A stretch of DNA of 64,000 bases. Origin: Metaphire vulgaris (taxonomy: Eukaryota > Annelida > Clitellata > Crassiclitellata > Megascolecidae). Under the pieces are notes generated by a model. It saw only the letters and a program-made list of their open reading frames with translations. It had not been told where the DNA came from and did not search any database. Positions 25,501 to 37,568 of this stretch are shown in pieces. The position numbers were made by a program, and so were the translations under genes. Location: positions 7,247,619 to 7,311,618 of the forward strand of contig CM030867.1 of the NCBI GenBank assembly GCA_018105865.1, given 5' to 3'. Position 1 is the stretch's first letter. Each line of letters starts with the position of its first letter.

Positions 25501-27082
25501 ATATCAGTGACAATATTCAAGTTCATATCACGATCACAATTGAATTTTACTAAACTTTTTCATTTATTCTGCACAAGGAAAAGGTTCCTCAAACTTAAAT
25601 GCAGAACAATTCCGCAATAAAGTCAAACCAGCAACCAGGAGATCAGAGGTGCCACTAGTCTACAGCTTCTGATGCAATTTATGCATATGAATTGACCAGT
25701 TTCCACTGCTCAGATATGAACATATCTATAGTAAATAATAATATAATAATAATAATAATAATAATAATAGATAGTAAACAATAATCTTTGCAACATCGCT
25801 TTCTGACTTTCACATACAACTCACGTCTAAAGATATTTTCAATATAATTACATCGGATGGCAGATGACCTACAAACATTTCACAGAAATTAATAACTGCT
25901 AACAATGACCTTCAACATCTGAATGAAAATGTCAAACGCGCGTGACAGTTTTTACCATCTATATATCGTTTCCCCATGTGTTGCTTGTTTTTAGCCAGCG
26001 CCCTTTTAATGTCTTCTGATGAGGCCAGGTCTACGAATGCTTCACCACTGGCTCTACCGTCAGGCACATAAGTAAAATGAACACCATCCTTGCCATTCTG
26101 TAGTTGACAACCTAAGCAACAACAACAATGAAAGCATCAGTCCAACTGTTAATAATATATAATCTTTATTATTTCGTGACAAGCACAGCATCAAATAGAA
26201 TTTTAAAAAAACAATAATAAACTAATAATAAACTAATAAAACACACACTTTAAACAGTACAGTCAAGTAAAAAAACAAACAAAACTCAAATACCTATTCA
26301 ACTAACATAACATTCATTGCATCATATCCATAACCTCAGACCTCAAGCACACATTTACTATACAATCAATAATATAATTAATTGTTAATAAAACACTAAC
26401 ATTAAAAATTGCTATGACAGGGCTCAGTGAAGTAATGGTAAAGATTCATACCGAGTTTCAAATCTTACTATATTCACTATATGACAAGTTGACAACCTCA
26501 AGAAATTGATCACCCCTTACTTAACTCATTCCCATGCATCAGTGTTTATTCTAGCCACCTTGACATTGGGGGGACTTTGAAATGTTTTTGGGGGACAAGA
26601 TTTGTCTCTCCACACTTTGGAGGGGAGGGAATTTCCATCCCCCAAGCCAACATATACAAATTTGGGGGTGGGGATTTTAAAACTTTGGGGGGAATTCCCC
26701 CCCTCCCACAAAAAAACAGGCCCAGAATAAACACATGCATTGTAGTTCAAATTGGACCTGTCTTACTGGAGAGAAATCATGTTGTTGTCATTGCCATTGG
26801 CACCCTACCAGTTGTCAGCATCACAGAATTAATAAATAAGAGCTAAGCAACAGAATGTACAGCACAGATTAAGCTAGGGCATATAAGAAACTAATTCTGC
26901 AGGCAGATCTTTGGTATCTTATTCGATCAGACATGAAAAATAAATATATATTTGATTGAGCATTTAAGAAAGAAATAAATTCTACCATCCAAAAATTCTG
27001 CTACATCATCCGCTGTAGCGGTCCACGGCAACCCTCGTAAACGAATAACATATTCACGTTCTTCCATTACCTTCTGCCTCAT
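19058..27082 (-). CDS. hnRNP H/F-type RNA-binding protein, nine exons
   Basis: Nuclear splicing regulator binding G-rich RNA through quasi-RRMs. Coding exons in transcript order: 27082-26986, 26111-25956, 25054-24911, 24135-23997, 22703-22522, 21945-21680, 20788-20653, 20482-20423, 19129-19058. Each has GT-AG borders and phases match up to the last join. qRRM1 (about residues 12-86) starts VIRLRGLPW. qRRM2 (112-187) has [25 protein letters not shown] sequence and [10 protein letters not shown] Gly/Met-rich linker (241-300) precedes qRRM3 (311-385), which has [14 protein letters not shown] and [10 protein letters not shown]. The tail is Gly/Tyr-rich and ends GGNYKAF. Length is about 416 residues if one surplus base in the last exon is ignored; vertebrate hnRNP F is of similar size. 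The start ATG at 27082 lies in an exon whose acceptor is at 27102, so a 5' UTR exon remains unfound upstream. Confidence 0.93.
19240..19562 (+). mobile_element. LINE 3' end (L2/CR1-like) with (AAT)n tail
   Basis: Reads [20 protein letters not shown] and SYLFRKSY on the plus strand, the usual C-terminus of L2/CR1-type proteins. It ends in an AAT run at 19526-19562. It lies in the last intron of the hnRNP-like gene, antisense to it. Confidence 0.8.
19716..19810 (+). mobile_element. SINE-like fragment with tRNA-type promoter remnants
   Basis: GCAGAGTGGTAACAACGG followed about 35 bp later by GGCTTCAATACCC resembles degenerate A and B boxes of a tRNA-derived SINE. Confidence 0.5.
20013..20183. 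mobile_element. hAT-like MITE with perfect TSD, intronic
   Basis: Starts CATGGGCGTATTTAG and ends CTAAATACACCACTG. Flanked by CTAAGAGC at 20005-20012 and 20184-20191. Two internal copies of GTGACAAGSAAAAAAAG. Confidence 0.88.
20880..20959. mobile_element. 80-bp TTAA-ended palindromic MITE (copy B)
   Basis: Nearly identical to copy A at 12666. Lies 91 bp from the qRRM3 exon at 20653-20788, on its upstream side in the gene. Confidence 0.85.
21197..21237. repeat. Strong inverted repeat in intron
   Basis: ACCTTGCAGCCC and GGGCTGCAAGGT pair perfectly over 12 bp around a GC-rich loop. The segment to the left (21155-21196, CCCGGCCCG-rich) extends the self-complementarity. It may be part of a larger GC-rich repeat. 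Confidence 0.7.
22918..23008. mobile_element. TTAA-ended MITE (copy C, diverged)
   Basis: Left end TTAATCCCTTAACTGGGG and the core are conserved. The right end is altered (GGTCAAGGGGTTAT). Intronic. Confidence 0.75.
23819..23898. mobile_element. 80-bp TTAA-ended MITE (copy D, opposite orientation)
   Basis: Same element read from the other strand: TTAACCCCTTAACCGTG ... CCCCAGTTAAGGGGTTAA. Lies 99 bp downstream of the qRRM2 exon end at 23997. Confidence 0.85.
24683..24779 (+). mobile_element. Short retroposon with (GAT)n tail and 16-bp TSD
   Basis: The direct repeat CATGTCTCTAAGCCAA stands at 24667-24682 and 24780-24795. Between them lie 97 bp ending in GAT repeats. A long target duplication plus a simple 3' tail marks target-primed reverse transcription, so this is a severely 5'-truncated LINE or SINE. 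Confidence 0.8.
25231..25310. mobile_element. 80-bp TTAA-ended MITE, diverged subfamily
   Basis: TTAACCCTTGGGCAACAC ... GGGTGAAAGGGTTAA. The length and TTAA ends match the palindromic family but the interior differs. Confidence 0.65.
26540..26736. mobile_element. MITE, CAGTGTTTATTCTAG family
   Basis: Starts CAGTGTTTATTCTAGCC and ends AGAATAAACACATG. Intron of the hnRNP-like gene. Same family as 3158. Confidence 0.75.
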
Positions 27083-27634
27083 CAATAAAATAATCTTGAA
27101 TTCTGCAATCAATTAGAATCAATTAATTAAATCAATCAATTTAGTGAATTCAAAATCAAAACACATTTGGCAACATGTAGTGTAGGTTAAACAGGTACGC
27201 TCATATTCACATACAATAATAATGAGTTTTAAGTCCATTACATAGAAAGCGAGTTATCAGAGAGCATAATGATCAAACAATGTAGTGTAACAAAATATTT
27301 TCATAGTGTATGTTCTGAACATTCACCCAAAAGTGCCCCTTCTATGATTACTGAATATTTTTAAGTTTTAGAAAGTTTTTAAGTTGTTTCAAAAAGATGA
27401 CCATGGAATGAGCATGTCTGAATGTCACAGCGACTCAATTTGGTGTTCTGTTTTAATGTACTGAGTGGGTATTTATCAAATAATGTGAAAACAGTGAGAA
27501 GGAATAGTAGGAAATAGCCAATATGAAAATGCACAGAACAAAATGAAACAGCAGGATAACAAAATATCGTCACAGGAAAATGCTCAAAACTGAACGTTTT
27601 GCTGACACTGAATCAAAGAAGACAAAAATATTCT

Positions 27635-28015
27635 TTAATCCCTTTACCATCCATTTATTTGTAACATAATGCAAAATGGACACATATAGACTAAGGCTGT
27701 TAAAACCACTGGTTTTAAAGGACTGGTTAACTGTTCAAAAAAAGACCCGTTAACTGGCAATTTGTGGCAGCCTGGTGTCTTTCCCACTACTAGCTTTGAA
27801 GTAGGCCTACAACTCTAGTAATTCTGCATTTGCCGGCATGTTGCGCTGCCTACATGAAAGCGTTTTGGTGTTGCCAGTGCTCGAGTTAGCATCGTTTATA
27901 GACCAACTTGGAATTACGGTTAGCCGGTAAAGGTTAAAAGGACCGGTCCTTTCTCCTAGGACCAGTTAACCGCTATAAACCTTAACATGGGCATTGTGAA
28001 TGGTAAGGGGGTTAA
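27635..28015. mobile_element. Longer TTAA-ended element (381 bp)
   Basis: TTAATCCCTTTACCATCC at the left and GAATGGTAAGGGGGTTAA at the right are inverted repeats with TTAA ends. The interior at about 27690-27990 has further repeats based on GGTTAACNG and ACCGGT, perhaps a nested insertion. Confidence 0.6.
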
Positions 28016-28216
28016 GTCCCCTTAAACAAATCACAACACCCAGCAGCAATGAGGCACATCATGCCGACCACAAAGGCAATTAATTCAAAACCATAATTAG
28101 CACACCATATGACTGCACCAGAAATCAGTCAGGCTGGTTATTCTGATCTGCATAATCTACTGAGGATATCTGGATAGCTGCCAATAGCAAAACCAATGAA
28201 GCAGAACACCATCTCA

Positions 28217-28392
28217 CAGGGATATTTTTACATCCCCTAACACTCCCCCAATTTGAGGTCGACACCCTCCAAAATTTGGTAATGTGACAATGGTATGCAG
28301 ACAAAATGCATGCTAATTAGCTCCAGACACCCACCCACCCAATTTGAGGTCTACAGCCCCCCCCCCAATTCACAATCCTAGAAATATCCCTG
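28217..28392. mobile_element. hAT-like MITE with perfect TSD
   Basis: Starts CAGGGATATTTTTACATCCC and ends CCTAGAAATATCCCTG. Flanked by CCATCTCA at 28209-28216 and 28393-28400. Confidence 0.92.
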
Positions 28393-28400
28393 CCATCTCA

Positions 28401-30292
28401 TCTGCACTATGAAAATGTTCTACAGTCAAGCAACTAAATCAGACTGGACAAATCTGATTGTGTAAGATGCTTATCCAATGCTAAAATCCCAGCCTTGGGC
28501 TTGGCCCTGATACCCAGGTTCAGGCAGGCAGTGATACAGGAAGCTTAAATCTTGTGGATGGCCACTGGATTTATAGCACATAAATCCATGTATGGACAAA
28601 GAATGGCTGAGTTTACCATGAAAACCAATCAGATCCCTTTACTTGGTTTCCTGATAACAGTCTACTGCACTCAAAGCTATTAAACCTTGACAGCCAGGTG
28701 CATCAAATAAATTCACAGATTGCTAAATGGCAATGACAAATAACCTCTGGATAAAAATTCAGTTTAACTATGCATGCAAATCTTCTGTGCTGCAAAAAAA
28801 CCATGGCCCACCAGCCACATTCGAGATCAAAGGCCATCGAAAACCGCATTTCTTGCAAGCATTTCAAACTAGAAATCAAAGTAAGCTGGAACATTTCTAA
28901 TGAAAATGTGAAAACTTGTGTCTGCAACTGGTACAAAAAGAATTCAAGCATTATTGAGAAAATGACCATTATAAAGGCTCGTCAGCCACTTTTAGAAAAT
29001 TATACTGTGCTGTTAAATGCAATCAAAGACTCTGCAAAGGTTCATATTTTCAGTCGGATAGATTAACAATTTTCATTATTGAATTTTCGGCCAAGGAAAC
29101 AATGATATGCATGGCAACATTTTTGATCAGGCCGGTAATTTTTTAAGTTATAGCTGGGTGATTTTCAGTCCGAGGACCTCGTCTAATATTATACTTCAAT
29201 CTTTAAATTCTAGTGCAATATTTGCATGCAGCATCACTGTAACTAAATCCGCAGTTAATCAGCCAGATTGCATCTAACATCTGGGCAAGAAGGCACAAGA
29301 CAGAATTTCAAAATCGCCAACGAAGAAATCAAGTGAAACTAACATCCGGGTAACACTAGAAAATGTTACACTATTTTACGCTACATAAATCATTAAATTT
29401 ATCAGCAACAAATCCAAACTAAAAGAAACTATTGTGAAAAGAAACGTACATCGATGCGTACGGTTGAATAATCGCAAATATGTAATAATATCCCAACGGT
29501 CCCTGGTCACACAGAAGCTACTGAAAGCGAGCGGTGACCGACGCGTCCAGTAACAGAAACAGCTCGATTAAATCCGATCGGAACTACGATCGACTTAATA
29601 TATCAAAAATACGATTTAGAAATTTACGACTGCTATATAAGTCCAAGCGTCCTATTGCACAATTTACTACATTTGAAAAAAATCAAATAAAATTTCAATT
29701 ATACAAAATGCAAAATGGCGACAACAGGAAGTCAAAACAAATTCATCAAGCGCCTTTCTTTAGAAGACATAAAGCGCATTTATATTTTGCTTACGCTCAG
29801 GGTTATTCAGGACTGGATATTATATTCACAGCAGGAATGCAATAATTAACAGGCATCACAATTAGCACTCGAAAACGATAGCCACGAGAGTCGTTTTTCT
29901 TTGAGCATTTCGATTCCGAGTATGCCTCTTACTAGGCCCTTAGGGGCTGTGCATTAATTATGTTAACAATTTTTGGGCAATTTTTGACCCCTCACCCCTT
30001 GTCAACAACTGTCAACTTTCTGAACTTTCAGTGACCACCCTGTAATTAGGGCATATGTCAAAAACCAGTACACGACGCCAATAATGCAAATAATTATTGT
30101 TTAAGCAGAGGGTGGAACCAAGAAAGAAAATTCTTTTAGTGCAATGATGGAAGACAAATGGAACAGTTTGGACGAGGTGGGAACGACAATTGAAACAGTA
30201 AACGGATTCGATGGTTATCTCGAAAAACTAGGTCATTGAATGTGGAGTAGTTTTCACACATGCTTCTCAGCCTCCTAAACAACTTTTAATCA

Positions 30293-30293
<1 letters not shown>
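28401..30293. other. Intergenic region between divergent genes
   Basis: Lies between the hnRNP-like gene (minus) and the kinase gene (plus). It should contain the 5' UTR exon and promoter of the hnRNP-like gene, but I cannot place them. A MITE half (GGGGCTGTGCATTAATTATG) is at 29941-30050. No convincing protein frame. Confidence 0.45.

Positions 30294-30375
<82 letters not shown>
30294..30375. repeat. (TTA)n microsatellite
   Basis: About 27 uninterrupted TTA units. Confidence 0.97.
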
Positions 30376-30377
<2 letters not shown>

Positions 30378-30699
30378 GTCTGAACCATACATGAACCAAC
30401 ATATAGGGCTTAATATTTAATGATATTGTACAAACTTTAGAAAGACTAATTTTATCATTAAAATCGATGATCATCCAAGTTGATTACAGGACTAAAAGTG
30501 TGATTTTAAAAGAAAGCTGATAATACAGAACTGCTAAAAAGCTTAAAACACCGTTGATATAAACAAACGGCGCTAGAAAAATATTTCATCTCTATGAGCG
30601 CCAACTTTATACAGGTCCTTGAGAACTCAAAACTAATGTTATTTAATAAAAATAATTATTTTAAGGGTTTTAAACGATCAGCTTAATCTGCGAGCAGAA

Positions 30700-30775
30700 A
30701 TGTCGAGACGCTTTCTTAAAGCTTTTCTGGACGAGAAAGGAGATCTGTCGTTGGAGGATTTAGAAAATATTCGAA
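30700..30775 (+). CDS. Tentative first exon of the kinase gene
   Basis: ATG at 30700 opens 25 codons (MSRRFLKAFLDEKGD...ENIR). If the donor is A|GTTAGA at 30776, this joins in frame to the exon at 31478. The basic, hydrophobic start could be a short mitochondrial presequence. Against it: the donor is weak, an in-frame stop follows at once if unspliced, and a CR1 fragment begins at the donor. Confidence 0.3.
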
Positions 30776-31012
30776 GTTAGACCGTAGTAGCTGTTTATTC
30801 TTAGGCGCTTAGTCTCTCTTGAAATGACTAGGCAAGCTGCAACGGCCAGCCAGGAAATGGTCGGTGTACTCATAAGACGGCGGGACGGATTGTTATAGCT
30901 ACGGAGGAAATGACTTTTGAGGCACGAAGGTTTAACGAGGACTCATAACTTGTTGTTTTACCATGTTGTTGGCTGCAGAGGGAAGGCAGAATTGCGTTCC
31001 AGAGTTCTGGTG
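30776..31012 (-). mobile_element. CR1-like LINE 3' fragment
   Basis: The minus strand encodes APELWNAILPSLCS and its 3' end repeats the AATAAACAGCTACT region of the element at 4150-4545. It is followed by a GT/CA microsatellite. Confidence 0.65.

Positions 31013-31066
<54 letters not shown>
31013..31066. repeat. (GT)n microsatellite
   Basis: About 26 GT units. Confidence 0.97.
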
Positions 31067-31069
<3 letters not shown>

Positions 31070-31482
31070 GTAGCCTTTGATGACGTTCAAGCCCTGATGG
31101 CTGAAAATCCACAATAAAATTGTGCACTACAATTACAATACAGTTGTTTATTTAAGACACGTTAACTTTAATTAGGCACAAGAGTGGGTGAATCTATCCA
31201 ACTTTACCTACCTTCCCCGGCTAATACGAGAGAACACCACCAAATTTAAATATTTAGAACCGATTTCCACTGCAAAAAAGCAGCCTCCTGCCACTTTTGA
31301 ATTTTTGATAGGTAGGTCGATCTCCTGTTCATAGATGCTATCAGTCTGTGAACTGAAATGAGATTTTGATATTGATTTGATCTGAACAATAGTGCAGAAT
31401 GAAAATCAGTGGTTTAGTACTCTACTCTTGTTTATTATATATATATATATATATATAATTTAATTTAATAATTTCAGGTGGT

Positions 31483-33303
31483 ATGAATGGACTGAAGCAA
31501 TTATGCAGCAGCCAGAAAAAGAACTTTGTAGTATGTTTTTGTTTTACTGAATTTCTTTGTTAAAATTGTTAGTATACTGAACAATTTTGTTCAAAGTACT
31601 GTAATAGAAATTGTTTCACTCAAATGCTAAAAAAATGTAAATGTTTGAATTATTTGTTTTGACAGAAGCAATTTCCGTATCTAAGGAATTTTCCTTTATT
31701 GTCAGCTGTTAAGACCTTACAGGATGATGGGGTTGTCTTCAAGGATGCCATGGCATTAGCAGATTTGGCCCTCAGCATTTATGGTGGCTGCCTCTGTAGG
31801 GTGAGACTGGAGCAGGTGAGCCAAGACTCACAGAAGCCTGGGGATTGAATACCTCAGTGAAAATGAGTCCAGCTGACTGGCTGATAGCCACCAGACATAG
31901 GGCAGCAGCTGTGCCTAGTGATACTATCACTACAGAAGAGAGGCCCCGATGTTCCCCAAAGGCACGAGTCGCATCAGTGCATGGCATCCCGGAATATACT
32001 TCTGGGCCAGGCCTGTAACTCTGCACTTCCCACCTACCCTTACCCAAGGAGATCAACCCTTACCCAAGGAGATGAAGTATTCAAGGCCAAATGCCTCGAC
32101 AACTGTGGACACACAAGACTTGGAGGACATGGACACGGTTTCGATTTAGTGCAGCAGCTCACCGCTGGCTTCACGGACTAGCATTTATTTCTGACATCTC
32201 GATGGAAACCTGGATCGGGTCAACGGTAATATTTGTTGGCCTCTTAAGAGCAATAAAATGGTATGTGTGTTATTGCTGTAATGATTTTAAACTCAGGGTA
32301 AATTTAATTTTCAGGTTTCAGTGGAAGGCAATATTGGTTGTGGGAAATCAACACTTTTAACTTACTTTCAAAACTACTCTGACACTGTTGAAGTAAGTTA
32401 AGTAGCAGACTTACCAAGTTTTTATAAAATATCAAATTTTTCAATGGCAAGAAATACGAAGCATGTTTAGCTCCTTGTTCTACAAGCATTTCATTACATT
32501 GATTCGATCTTTTATGTTTTATTTCTTTCTTTTATATGCAAATATATAGTTCTGTTTCTATTAATATACTGTATGCAAGAGTAGCCAATGTTTTCAAATA
32601 AATACATTTTTCATTTAAATACTTATAATTGGTAACTAATAATTTAATTTTAATAATTTACTTTTCTTCTCAGCAGTCGATATTACCATAATTTTAAAAT
32701 ATTTCTCTTGTTAATATTATGAATGTAGTTAGCACAATATTTCTGTTTGTGCGTATTTTTGTGCTCAATTATGATTTTAATAGTTTTTGATGAATTGTGT
32801 ATAGTTAATGACTAAAGTGTGTGTGACTTCTTGTAATGTGTGCAAATCGATTAAAGTTTGAATAAGACTTCTTGCAATTTGAGTTTGCATTGTAATGTTT
32901 ACTCCCTCAGTAAGCAAGGCGTTTGCTTCTGAATTTTTTGACACAACCTTTTGGATGACTACACCCAATTGTCTTATCTCAGTTGCTTGATGAACCTGTT
33001 TAGAATGAAGCTGCTATACTTTATAATTTTAGCTGATTTTGAGGCTATGTTGGTGATAGATCACATATGTAATTGTTTTGGTACAAAATTGAAAGATTTT
33101 ATAAGTTTCTATTCTGTAGCATGGCCATTTTGCAGGCAATTAAGGAACCAGTTGAGTTGTGGACTAACATTAAAGGACATAATGGATTGGTGAGAAATTT
33201 TGATAATTTCTCTTATTTTATTCAAAATCAAACGTAATCTTATTTCTTGTTTTATCTTTTAATTTTTGCACATGTTAAAAGTTATTTAATTCTTGAACAT
33301 TTG

Positions 33304-33343
<40 letters not shown>

Positions 33344-34058
33344 TAAAACAAGTAAATTCTTGTTATCCTTTATTAACTGTTTAGATATTTTGATGCTCTC
33401 TTGACTCAAATCTGTAGTCGGATGAAGTTTTAATATGTGAATTGCTATTTGATTTTTAAAATATTTTGTTCTAGTAATATTAATACAGGGCAAATTTTTT
33501 GCAGCAATTAATGTATGACAATCCAGAAAGATGGTCATTCACCTTTAATAAATACTGTATGCTTACTCGACTGCAAGCTCACTTAAAGAAAAGTGTAAGT
33601 TTTGCCTTCACTTTTATTTTATTTGTTTATGTCTTCTAACTGGAATAATTAATAATTATATATATAACCAGGAGGAAAAGGTAGCACCATTATTTTGTGA
33701 AGTTCTTGTTTTTTAAGCATATACACTGAGATTGGTATTCAGGTTTTTCTATTGTTGCTGAAAAAATCTGGAACCACCTGTGTCTGTTAAATCTTCCAAT
33801 TTACTACATACTTAGGCGTCGATAAATTGGTAGCAGCACTAAGCTGCGAAGGTAAAACATGGGTCGAGAGCAGCGGTGTCTGGACCGCAAGGATGATTCC
33901 TGTGGACCTCCACAGTTCTTTGTGTATGTGTTTGAATAATTTTGATTACCCCAGGTGTAAAGAAAGTAATGGCAACCTACTCTAAATTAATAGCATAAGG
34001 GGCCGTCCATATAGTACATACGCACAGAGGGAGGAAGTGGGGGTTTGAAATTGTCGGA

Positions 34059-34089
<31 letters not shown>

Positions 34090-34380
34090 GGAGAAAGTAA
34101 TGGTAACCTACTATAGATTAATGGCGTAAGCCACCTGCATCGATGCATGCCTAGTAACCGGAGATCAGCGCCGGACCCTTGCTCGTTTGAGTATGGGACT
34201 ACCTTTACCTTTATGGTTAGTGCAGTTAATTAGTTTACAATTTAAGTTTGTAGTTAAGGCAAACTTTAATTGTCGCACCCTGAAAGGAGGTTTGGAGGGG
34301 TCGTGCTGCAGTTGCAAATTATGAAGTTTAACCCCTATTCAATCCTTATGGGCAGCAGTGCTAGCCACTATGCTATGATG

Positions 34381-34413
<33 letters not shown>

Positions 34414-37400
34414 GGCTGATTTATCCAACACTATAACATGACTAAGGCCATAGGCAAGAGCGATTTACAGTCCATCTCCATAAGAATTGCGAAGGTTATG
34501 TGCTTTAGTTTTCTTAAATCTACTATATATGGTCACGCAGAAAGATGGCTCACATTTGCTTCTCTTCATGGCAGAATTTTTAGTTGAAATCATCTTCTAT
34601 TTTTTCTTATTTGTTTTTTGTATATCCTTTGTTGCCTTATATTTTTTGAGACTTCAAAGTTATGACGCGAGTATTGGAAATGATTAAAATGTAAATAGTA
34701 AATTCTTCTGGAATTTCAGAGCACACCAGTGAAGATGCTGGAGAGGTCGTTGTTTAGCACTCGACATGTGTTTGTAGAAAACTCATTTAACTGGTCAGTG
34801 TACAGTAACAAATAAGAAATAATTCTGACGTTATGATTTTAGGTGATTTTTGTATCTCATTAGTTTACCACAGAAGGTTTATTCATATATTCACATTTGC
34901 TGATGTCATAACTGTTGCTGCCAGACAGACAGGCACTGAGGCAGTTACCCCTATCCCAACTTCACTCATAAGGACTCACTGTAGATACTGCTCAGTTTCT
35001 TACTGAATTTCTCATCTTTTGCCAACATCTGACATAGTTTCGGGATTGTTTAGGACAGTGCTTTTTTTGTAAAAAATAGGTGCCGTACTCACGGTGGATT
35101 GCCTTACTTTTCCATTACGATTATGTGGTCTGTGGCTAGAATTTAACATAGAAACGATTTTGGAAGCATAATGATGCATATCATTTATGAAGTATTTAAA
35201 GTTTTTAGCTAAATCACAACTGCAAAGTCACAAGAAAAAATTTTTTTTTCACACCTTGAAAAAGGTTCGATGTGCGCCCGTGCAGCTAGAGGGCGTACCG
35301 TCACAAAAAAAGCCCTGGTTTAGGAGCCCTATGGTCGACTCAGCCTTACTTGCTAGAGGGCGGTGGTAAACTGAGGAGCAGTGTTAAGCTGCGAGGTAAG
35401 ACGTGGGTCTGGGGAAAGTAATGGCAATATACCACAGATTAATGGCCTATACTACCAACGTCGCTGATTGCCTAGACTGGAGATAAGCGCAGGATCCCAA
35501 CGCTCGGACTCGAGTACGGGACCTACTTTTACCTTTTTATTAAGTACTATTATGCTGTTCTATTGATTAGCACTATTTAGGATATACGTTCTAAAAATTT
35601 TATTATGCACATATTTTTATAATGCAGCAATCGTTTAGGAATTTCATAATGTTTCAATGTGTTGTGTTCGTTGTATGCATTCTTATGAGATTTAAGCACT
35701 AGGGTGTAATTTTCAGTGGAATTCTCGGTGCTGTCGAGCATTCGATTCTCTTGGACTGGTTTAATTTCGTTTTGAGTATTCAGAACGTCAGCGTCGACCT
35801 GTTTGGTAACTGCTTGTCTATTATTATTAGCATAGTTTTCTAAGTAGAACTTGCATTCTTAAGGTCTTCGTATATCTGTTGTAGTTATGGCTGCAGTGTT
35901 TAGTCTGCATTCTCAGAAAAGCTGCTTTACATTTTTGTGACAATTCTTGTAAATATAGCGTAACAAAAATTGTGACGTTGAAACTGTAAGTGAAACTTAA
36001 TCTTTCATACTTCATTTTGTACAGCAGTTACTGCTTATTATAACATGTCATCTGCATGCTATTCACCAATTTACAAGCAAACTAAGCCACTAGAATTTAA
36101 GTAAGTAAGTAAAATCTCATAAATTTGTATAGTGCTTTGGAAGTAGTACAGTGGTAGCTGCTTATTCTTATGCACTTAATCTTTCTTGAAATAGCTACAG
36201 ACAAGGTGGATTGTTGGCCAGGCAAAGGTCAATATATCTATGAGGCAGCAGATCTGGTTGTTAATCATCATGTTCTCTGTCCTGGGACAGGTTCAGGGCT
36301 CCATTGTTTACTTTTCCTCTCTGCATCTTGCTTCTTCTTCTTTGATTTCTGCATAGGTCTTGTGACGCTGTGCATCTGTTTTCATCATCCAGTCCAGTAG
36401 CATCCTCCTTGGTCTTCCTTTTGTCTTTCTTCCTGATATTCTTTCCTCAATTACTGTTCTGAGTAATGATTCTTCTCTTAGTACGTGTCCAATCCAGTTC
36501 CTCTGTCTTTTTTTGACGGTACTGGTTGTTATAGCTATGTTATTTATGTCCTTTATGTTTGATGTGTGGTTAAGCATTCTAATTAGAGCATAACTAGACC
36601 AAGTAGATTTCAATGAGTTTAGTATTTGAGTTCTGTTTAGTGTACCTTCGAGCTTCGCCAGAAATTTGCTACGAAAGGATAAAAAAGAGAAAACGAAAAG
36701 AAGAAGCAGATGTTCCTTTTGTAAGTTTTAGAACCTTGTTTCTAAATATTTAATCCTTTGTAGAAAATGTATCTGTAGTGATTTCTACTTTAGAATGTTT
36801 TTAAAATGGAATTTTAAAATCAAGTGGATTCTTTATGTTGAGCCAGTGATGTTCCGATACTGTTTTGCAGTTACTGTTTTGTCATTGATAGTTAACCCCT
36901 TAACTGGGCAACTGTTTGTAACTCAATGTAAAATGGACAAGTTTTACTTGGGGCACCAAGTTAACGGGTTAAGTTTGGATTTTCCAGTCTTAGTCTATAA
37001 GTCTTGGCAGAGATTTTGTTATTTCTATGTCTTTGCGTGTATAAAAATATTATTAATAGTTTAAATTCAATTAAGGAAATTGGTTGGTCTATTTTTTTCT
37101 TGTTTATTATATACAAGCATGCTTTGGGTAGGGTAGCACAATGTCCAAACATATATTTCATCATAAAATTAATTTGCAAGTGCAGATGGCAAAATTGAAT
37201 GCAGTACTTCCTTCTTTTCATAAAGTTTTTCTAATGCAGAATTTGGTGGTATGAAGTATGTTTTTAAAACTGGATTTTGCTAAACAGATGTGTGTTATGT
37301 ATGTATACTGGACTATTTATACAGTGTAATGCCATGAGCATAGCATAACCAAAGACAAGGGTGCTTTAAACACATACAAAACAACACACAAAATATGCAA

Positions 37401-37532
37401 ACAGTCCTGAGTAGTTTTGTCTTGTTTAATTTGTTTTATTTCTATGTCCGACTTGACCTGGCTCTAATTCAAATTGGATTTGGTGCACCATCGGCTGATG
37501 CCCTGGGCTTTATGATAGTGGCGCTATAGAAG

Positions 37533-37568
<36 letters not shown>

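Noticed and set aside
31772..32056. 94-codon minus-strand frame in the kinase intron
   Set aside because: No recognisable domain and it lies in what looks like repeat debris; kept only as an unclassified repeat.
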